A DNA stretch of 64,000 nt from JAJNBA01 sp963842295 (GTDB lineage Bacteria > Actinomycetota > UBA4738 > HRBIN12), in assembly GCA_963842295.1 (NCBI GenBank), contig CAWJFY010000005.1, positions 62,001 to 126,000 on the forward strand, read 5' to 3'. Made by a program: the position numbers and the translations under genes. The notes under the pieces are model-generated. The model did no database searches and was not told the DNA's origin. It saw only the letters and a program-made list of their open reading frames with translations. Each line of letters begins with the position of its first letter. Positions within the stretch are counted from its first letter, which is position 1. This document shows, piece by piece, positions 59,340 to 64,000 of this stretch.

Positions 59340-61301
59340 GTGAGCGAGCCTCAAAAGCACATCGAGGCGCTCCTCGAGGAGAAGAGGATCTTCCCGCCGC
59401 CTCCGAGCTTCGTTGAGCACGCCGTCATCTCGGATCCGGCCATCTACGATCGAGCAGCTCAGGACCCTGAGTCGTTCTGGGCCCAGCAGGCGGACCAGCT
59501 GGATTGGACCCGCCGATGGGACACCGTCATGGAGTGGACCCCTCCCTTCGTGAAATGGTTCGTGGGAGGCACCCTGAACGCCTCCGTGAACTGCCTGGAC
59601 CGGCACGTGGAGGCGGGCGGCGGCGACAAGGTCGCCTATCACTGGGTGGGGGAGCCTGGCGATCTACGGACCGTCACCTATCAGGACCTGCTTGACGAGG
59701 TCTGCCGACTCGCCAACGGCCTCCGATCCCTCGGTGTGCAGAAGGGCGATCGGGTCAACATCTACCTCGGTATGGTGCCCGAGCTGCCGATCGCGATGCT
59801 CGCCTGCGCTCGGATCGGCGCCCCACACTCGGTAGTGTTCGGCGGCTTCAGCGCGGACTCACTCCGCGACCGGATCAACGACGCCGAGGCAAAGGTCTTG
59901 ATCACCGCGGACGGGGCCTGGCGTCGGGGGCAGGTGGTGCCGCTGAAGGAGAACGCGGACGAGGCGGTCAAGGATTGCCCGAGCATCGAGCACGTGATCA
60001 CGCTGCGGCGCTGCGGGAACGAACACGGGTTCACGAAGGGCAGGGACGTCTGGTACCACGACCTGGTCGGGGACCAGTCCACGGAATGCCCGCCCGAGAA
60101 CATGGATGCGGAAGACATCCTGTACCTCCTCTACACGAGCGGCACCACGGGGAAGCCGAAGGGGATCGCGCACACGACCGGCGGGTATCTCACCCAGGTC
60201 GCGGCGACGCACCGGCTGATCTTCGACATCCAGGACGACGACGTCTTCTGGTGCGCCGCCGACTGCGGGTGGGTCACCGGGCACTCCTACATCGTCTACG
60301 GGCCGCTCGCGAACCACACGACCGGGATCATGTACGAGGGAGCCCCGGACTGGCCCGACAAGGATCGCTGGTGGGCGATCGTCGAGACGTACGGAGCAAC
60401 CATCCTGTACACGGCGCCGACGGCGATCCGGGCGTTCATGCGATGGGGAACGGAGTACCCGGAGAAGCACGACCTCTCCTCGATACGGCTCCTCGGCTCC
60501 GTGGGCGAACCGATCAACCCGGAGGCGTGGGTCTGGTACTGGAAGGTGATCGGTGGTGAGCGCGCGCCGGTCGTCGACACCTGGTGGCAGACGGAAACGG
60601 GTGCGATCCTGATCAGCCCGCTCCCGGGGATCACCGTGCTCAAGCCAGGCTCGGCGACGCTCCCCTTCCCGGGCATCGAAGCGGACATCTTCGATGAGGA
60701 GGGCAAGAGCGTCCCTCTGGGCGGCGGAGGTTATCTGGTTCTGACGCGGCCCTGGCCGGCGATCTCGCGGACCATCTGGGGCGATCCCGATCGGTACGTA
60801 CAGACCTACTTCTCGAAGTACGGACCGGAGATCTACGTCGCGGGTGACGGTGCGAAGCGCGACGGGGACGGGAACTTCTGGCTCCTCGGACGCATCGACG
60901 ACGTCATGAACGTTGCCGGTCATCGACTGTCCACCTTCGAGATCGAATCTGCCCTGGTGGATAACGAGAAGGTCGCGGAGTCCGCGGTCGTGTCGAAGCC
61001 GGATGATCTGGTGGGCGAGGCGATCGTCGCGTTCGTCACCCTGAAATCCGCGTATGTGGGGGACGACGCGATGGCGGAGGAGCTTCGTGAGCACGTGGCG
61101 GCGAAGATCGGGAAGATCGCCCGACCTCATGGCATCATCTTCACGGCAGACCTTCCCAAGACCCGGTCGGGCAAGATCATGCGGCGGCTGCTTCGCGACG
61201 TGGCGCACGGTCGTCCGCTCGGCGACGTCACGACGCTGGCGAACGCTGAGATCGTGGGCCAGATCCGCGAGATGTCGGACACCTCCTCGGCCGAGGAGTG
61301 A
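59340..61301 (+). CDS. acs: Acetyl-CoA synthetase
   Basis: 653 residues from GTG with AAAGGAGGGG upstream. ANL-family enzyme activating acetate to acetyl-AMP then acetyl-CoA. P-loop-like LLYTSGTTGKPKG, the Trp-containing acetate pocket region WWQTETG, GDGAKRDGDGNFWLLGRIDD and the C-terminal catalytic Lys612 in TRSGKIMRR, the residue controlled by acetylation. The first 58 in-frame codons upstream look non-coding. Its 3' end converges on the peptidase gene with 18 nt between. Confidence 0.96.
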   Translation: MSEPQKHIEALLEEKRIFPPPPSFVEHAVISDPAIYDRAAQDPESFWAQQADQLDWTRRWDTVMEWTPPFVKWFVGGTLNASVNCLDRHVEAGGGDKVAYHWVGEPGDLRTVTYQDLLDEVCRLANGLRSLGVQKGDRVNIYLGMVPELPIAMLACARIGAPHSVVFGGFSADSLRDRINDAEAKVLITADGAWRRGQVVPLKENADEAVKDCPSIEHVITLRRCGNEHGFTKGRDVWYHDLVGDQSTECPPENMDAEDILYLLYTSGTTGKPKGIAHTTGGYLTQVAATHRLIFDIQDDDVFWCAADCGWVTGHSYIVYGPLANHTTGIMYEGAPDWPDKDRWWAIVETYGATILYTAPTAIRAFMRWGTEYPEKHDLSSIRLLGSVGEPINPEAWVWYWKVIGGERAPVVDTWWQTETGAILISPLPGITVLKPGSATLPFPGIEADIFDEEGKSVPLGGGGYLVLTRPWPAISRTIWGDPDRYVQTYFSKYGPEIYVAGDGAKRDGDGNFWLLGRIDDVMNVAGHRLSTFEIESALVDNEKVAESAVVSKPDDLVGEAIVAFVTLKSAYVGDDAMAEELREHVAAKIGKIARPHGIIFTADLPKTRSGKIMRRLLRDVAHGRPLGDVTTLANAEIVGQIREMSDTSSAEE

Positions 61302-61319
61302 TGCGGCAACGTTTCGTGG

Positions 61320-63113
61320 CTACCCCGCGAGGTGGCGCTTGAAGAAGTCGATCGTCATCCGCGCATGCGCGATCTTCTCTTCCACCTGCAGCGCGTGGTG
61401 CCCTCCCCCGTAGAGGTGCACATCCACCTCGTGCCCGCGCGCCCGGAGCGCGTGTGCATAGACCATCACCTGACCGAGCGGGCACCGGCTGTCGTGCTCG
61501 CCGGCGATCAACAGCATCGGAGCCTCCACCCGGTCCACGTAGGTCATCGGGTTGCGCTCTCGGTACAGCTCCGGAAGATCCATGGGCGAGCCTCCCATCG
61601 TCGCGATGTCCCACGCGCGGAGCGGGGGGGCGCTCTCGTAGTGCGCGGCGACGTAGTCCCCGACCGGGATCCCCGCGCACGCACCTCGCCAGCGATCCGG
61701 GTGGAGGCCGGCGATCAGTGTGGTCAGGTACCCGCCCCACGACCAGCCTTCGAGGAACAGTGCCCCCGGATCCGCGATGCCGGCCCCCACGACGTGATCG
61801 ATCCCCGCCATGACGTCCTCGGTTTCCGGGAAACCGATGTTTCCCTTCAGGGTTTCTCGGAATGCCTTGCCCCGCCCCGTCGACCCTCGATAGTTGACCT
61901 GAAGGACGGCGAACCCTTCGTCGACGAACGCCTGCAGGGCCGGATCCCAGAGATCCGTGTGGTGCCATTCGGGCCCTCCGTGGATCGATGCGATCGTTGG
62001 GAACGGGCCGGAGCCCACGGGCGTCGTGATGAATCCGTTGATGGCGTCGCCGGCGGGATTCGTCCACGAGAGCCAGCGACTCCGGGTCCCAGGAGGAGGG
62101 GGATCGATCGGTAACCGGAGGACGGAGCCCCAACCTGCCTGTCGAACGGATGGAGGTTCGACGCTCGAATCTCCCCGGAACCACAGCTCGCCCTCGGGAC
62201 GGAAGCCCGCCTCGTGGATCGTCCCCTCGAGGACGGCTGCTTCCTCGAAGGATCCCGAACTCGGATCCACCGTGAGGAGACGATTGACGCCTTCGCCCGG
62301 GTCGTTGTGCGCGAGGATGCGACCGCCGTCGGGCGTCCACCCCTGTGGGATCACCGGGCCTGCGACGTCTTCCATCGCCAGGTCGACCCGCTCCCGCCTG
62401 CCCAGGTCCCACACGGCCGGGCGTTCGATGCCCGTCCGCTCCTGCGTGAGGAGGAGCCGCCGAGCTCCCGGCGCGGGCGACCAGGCCACCGCCTCCATCC
62501 GCAGCTCGGGGTCGACCTGGTCGCCCGCGGTCTCGCCGGACCGGCTGTCCAGAACCCTCAGCGCCTGCCGGTCGATGTCTCCGTGCTCCGAGTGGTGGAT
62601 GCAGACCAAAGCGCCGTCGGGGGAGAGCCCGCCGCCTCCCTGTGGCCATTCGCTCCCAACCCCGGCGGGCTTCGGGTTCCGGTAGAGCTCGCGCGGGGGC
62701 TCATCCCCGACCGAGACGAACACCCGGTAGTCCTCGTCGGTGGCGAAGCCGGCGGCCATGCCCCCCTCGATCAGGGAGAGGCCCATCGTCCACTCGTCGT
62801 GGAAGCCTCGGAAGAGCGGTCGCGCATCGCCACCCTCGAAGGGCGACACCATCCAGCGCCCTCGTTCGTTCCCCACCTCGTCGTACCACCACACGACGCC
62901 CGACCCGTCGGGGACGATGTGCGCCTCCTCTGCACCAACGCCGCCGTGCGAGACGCGCCGCCGATCATCCGAACGTAGGTTCCAGGCCCAGGCCTGCGTG
63001 CTGCCGTCCTCGGTCGTCACGGCCGCGAGGTGGTCCGGCGACGCCGACGCCCAGGCCACCTGCTCGATCGTCGGATGGGTGAATCGAAGGGTCCAGCTGG
63101 GCCGCGAGCTCAT
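61320..63113 (-). CDS. S9-family serine peptidase (prolyl oligopeptidase / acylaminoacyl peptidase-like)
   Basis: About 597 residues. An N-terminal beta-propeller (repeat motifs LSPDGALVCIHH, AWSPAPGARRLLL, GWTPDGGRILAHN) covers a C-terminal alpha/beta-hydrolase domain. Catalytic Ser458 in GWSWGGYL, Asp in GEHDSRCP and His in GGGHHALQ are all present. No signal peptide is visible, so it is probably cytosolic and cleaves short peptides. ATG 63113 is chosen; a GTG 69 nt upstream would run into the groEL promoter region. Confidence 0.92.
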   Translation of the reverse strand: MSSRPSWTLRFTHPTIEQVAWASASPDHLAAVTTEDGSTQAWAWNLRSDDRRRVSHGGVGAEEAHIVPDGSGVVWWYDEVGNERGRWMVSPFEGGDARPLFRGFHDEWTMGLSLIEGGMAAGFATDEDYRVFVSVGDEPPRELYRNPKPAGVGSEWPQGGGGLSPDGALVCIHHSEHGDIDRQALRVLDSRSGETAGDQVDPELRMEAVAWSPAPGARRLLLTQERTGIERPAVWDLGRRERVDLAMEDVAGPVIPQGWTPDGGRILAHNDPGEGVNRLLTVDPSSGSFEEAAVLEGTIHEAGFRPEGELWFRGDSSVEPPSVRQAGWGSVLRLPIDPPPPGTRSRWLSWTNPAGDAINGFITTPVGSGPFPTIASIHGGPEWHHTDLWDPALQAFVDEGFAVLQVNYRGSTGRGKAFRETLKGNIGFPETEDVMAGIDHVVGAGIADPGALFLEGWSWGGYLTTLIAGLHPDRWRGACAGIPVGDYVAAHYESAPPLRAWDIATMGGSPMDLPELYRERNPMTYVDRVEAPMLLIAGEHDSRCPLGQVMVYAHALRARGHEVDVHLYGGGHHALQVEEKIAHARMTIDFFKRHLAG

Positions 63114-63175
63114 GCGCGCAGAGGATATGCCTCCGAGGGGGCCGGCGCCGCGCCCACGGAAAGGGGTCGATCCGT

Positions 63176-63205
63176 TTGCCACTCGTGTGATGACGCCCCT
63201 AGAAT
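63176..63205 (+). promoter_or_regulatory. groEL promoter
   Basis: TTGCCA (63176-63181) and TAGAAT (63200-63205) with an 18-bp spacer, directly followed by CIRCE. Confidence 0.7.
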
Positions 63206-63207
63206 CC

Positions 63208-63234
63208 TTAGCACTCGGGTCTCCCGAGTGCTAG
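63208..63234 (+). promoter_or_regulatory. CIRCE operator (HrcA binding site)
   Basis: TTAGCACTC-N9-GAGTGCTAG, matching the CIRCE consensus TTAGCACTC-N9-GAGTGCTAA except for the last base. It sits 2 bp after the -10 box, so HrcA bound here would block groEL transcription. Confidence 0.95.
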
Positions 63235-63302
63235 CAGTCGGAAGGCCAGCCTGTGAAGGCGGCGGCCGGCTCCACACAACCCGAGAAGGAGGTCACGAGC
63301 GG

Positions 63303-64000
63303 ATGGCTCCCAAACTCATCAGCTTCGACGAGGACGCGCGGCGCGCACTCGAGCGGGGCATGGACCAGTTGGCGAACGCCGTGAAGATCACGCTCGGCCC
63401 GAAGGGCCGCAACGTCGTCCTGGAGAAGAAGTGGGGTGCGCCCACGATCACCAACGACGGCGTGTCGATCGCCAAGGAGATCGAGCTCGAGGATCCGTTG
63501 GAGAAGGTCGGCGCCGAGCTCGTCAAGGAGGTCGCCAAGAAGACCGACGACGTGGCCGGCGACGGCACCACGACCGCGACGGTCCTCGCGCAGTCGATCG
63601 TCAAGGAAGGGCTGCGCAACGTGGCGGCAGGAGCCAACCCGATGTCGATCAAGCGCGGCATCGAGAAGGCGGTTGAGCTGGCCGTCGAGGCCATCAAGAA
63701 CTCCGCGAAGGAGGTCGACTCGAAGGACGACATCGCCCACGTCGGTGCGATCTCCGCGGCCGACCCCGAGATCGGCGAGAAGATCGCCGAGGCGGTCGAC
63801 AAGGTCGGGAAGGACGGCGTCATCACCGTCGAGGAGTCCAACACCTTCGGCATGGAGCTCGAGTTCACCGAAGGGATGCGCTTCGACAAGGGCTACATCT
63901 CGCCGTACTTCATCACCGATCCCGAGCGGATGGAGGCGGTGCTCGAAGAGCCCTACATCCTGATCGCCAACTCGAAGATCTCGGCCGTGAAGGACCTGCT
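63303..64000 (+). CDS. groEL: Chaperonin GroEL (partial, 3' end outside the window)
   Basis: The first 232 codons of a 60-kDa chaperonin. ITLGPKGRNVVLEKKWG, TNDGVSIAKEIELED and the ATP site GDGTTTATVLAQ are present, followed by VGAISAADPEIG and the start of the apical domain. AGGAGG lies 10 nt before the ATG. No groES precedes it, as for the second, separately encoded groEL of many actinobacteria. Regulated by HrcA through CIRCE. Confidence 0.97.
   Translation, partial: MAPKLISFDEDARRALERGMDQLANAVKITLGPKGRNVVLEKKWGAPTITNDGVSIAKEIELEDPLEKVGAELVKEVAKKTDDVAGDGTTTATVLAQSIVKEGLRNVAAGANPMSIKRGIEKAVELAVEAIKNSAKEVDSKDDIAHVGAISAADPEIGEKIAEAVDKVGKDGVITVEESNTFGMELEFTEGMRFDKGYISPYFITDPERMEAVLEEPYILIANSKISAVKDL

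Overview
This window is 64 kb of gene-dense, GC-rich bacterial chromosome with frequent GTG/TTG starts and many 1-10 nt gene overlaps. The gene order points to an actinobacterium (Actinomycetota), probably a lineage poorly represented by cultured strains. Evidence for this is topA followed by a membrane-transporter/thymidylate kinase fusion and holB, the run tilS-hpt-ftsH-folE-folP-folB-folK-DUF2520-panC-coaX-lysS-clpC, carD beside ispD-ispF-rlmB, a DUF2342 metalloprotease, DUF3263 and LytR_C proteins. I see no transposase, integrase, phage gene, rRNA operon or CRISPR array. The window is cut at both ends: a cyclase-ATPase at the left edge and groEL at the right edge.

Layout. 0-8 kb: a zinc-ribbon/cyclase/ATPase regulator, a DedA protein with an apparent frameshift, then topA, MFS-tmk and holB. 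8-26 kb: an accessory signalling and redox region. It holds a lone receiver, three head-to-tail multi-spanning histidine kinases joined by ATGA overlaps (plus a short remnant of a fourth), a universal stress protein (USP), a NarL-type regulator, and a divergent paralogue in which the DNA-binding domain has decayed and a class III cyclase has been added. A fourth kinase is translationally coupled to that cyclase. Next come membrane proteins, a membrane-anchored cupredoxin, a USP-USP-Rieske-FAD reductase fusion, a lone cyclic-nucleotide-binding domain and a USP-UbiB kinase fusion. 26-46 kb: a tRNA-Thr and the conserved housekeeping block (tRNA modification, purine salvage, FtsH, folate, pantothenate/CoA, LysRS, ClpC). 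45-49 kb: a TolB-like membrane protein with an ECF sigma factor, a small protein with a duplicated WDQxKLDAMAG motif, and a RIO1-like kinase. 49-54 kb: radA, carD, a PIN-TRAM membrane protein, ispD, ispF, rlmB. 54-64 kb: a second tRNA-Thr, a GAF/PAS histidine kinase, DUF3263 and LytR_C proteins, a lone receiver, an Rrf2 regulator with three conserved Cys, a 54-residue zinc-ribbon protein, acetyl-CoA synthetase, an S9 peptidase, and groEL behind a CIRCE operator.

How they may work together. The most unusual part is 14.7-26.1 kb. A kinase is coupled to a receiver-cyclase, a cyclic-nucleotide receptor domain lies about 4 kb downstream on the same strand, and between and beside them are electron-transfer proteins and four USP domains in three genes. 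I infer a phosphorelay-controlled cAMP (or cGMP) branch tied to redox or energy stress. The genes and domain orders are read from the sequence; the functional link is inference. Two genes (dedA and USP-ubiB) each need a one-base correction at a CTT codon to restore the family reading frame. This could be sequence error or real disruption.
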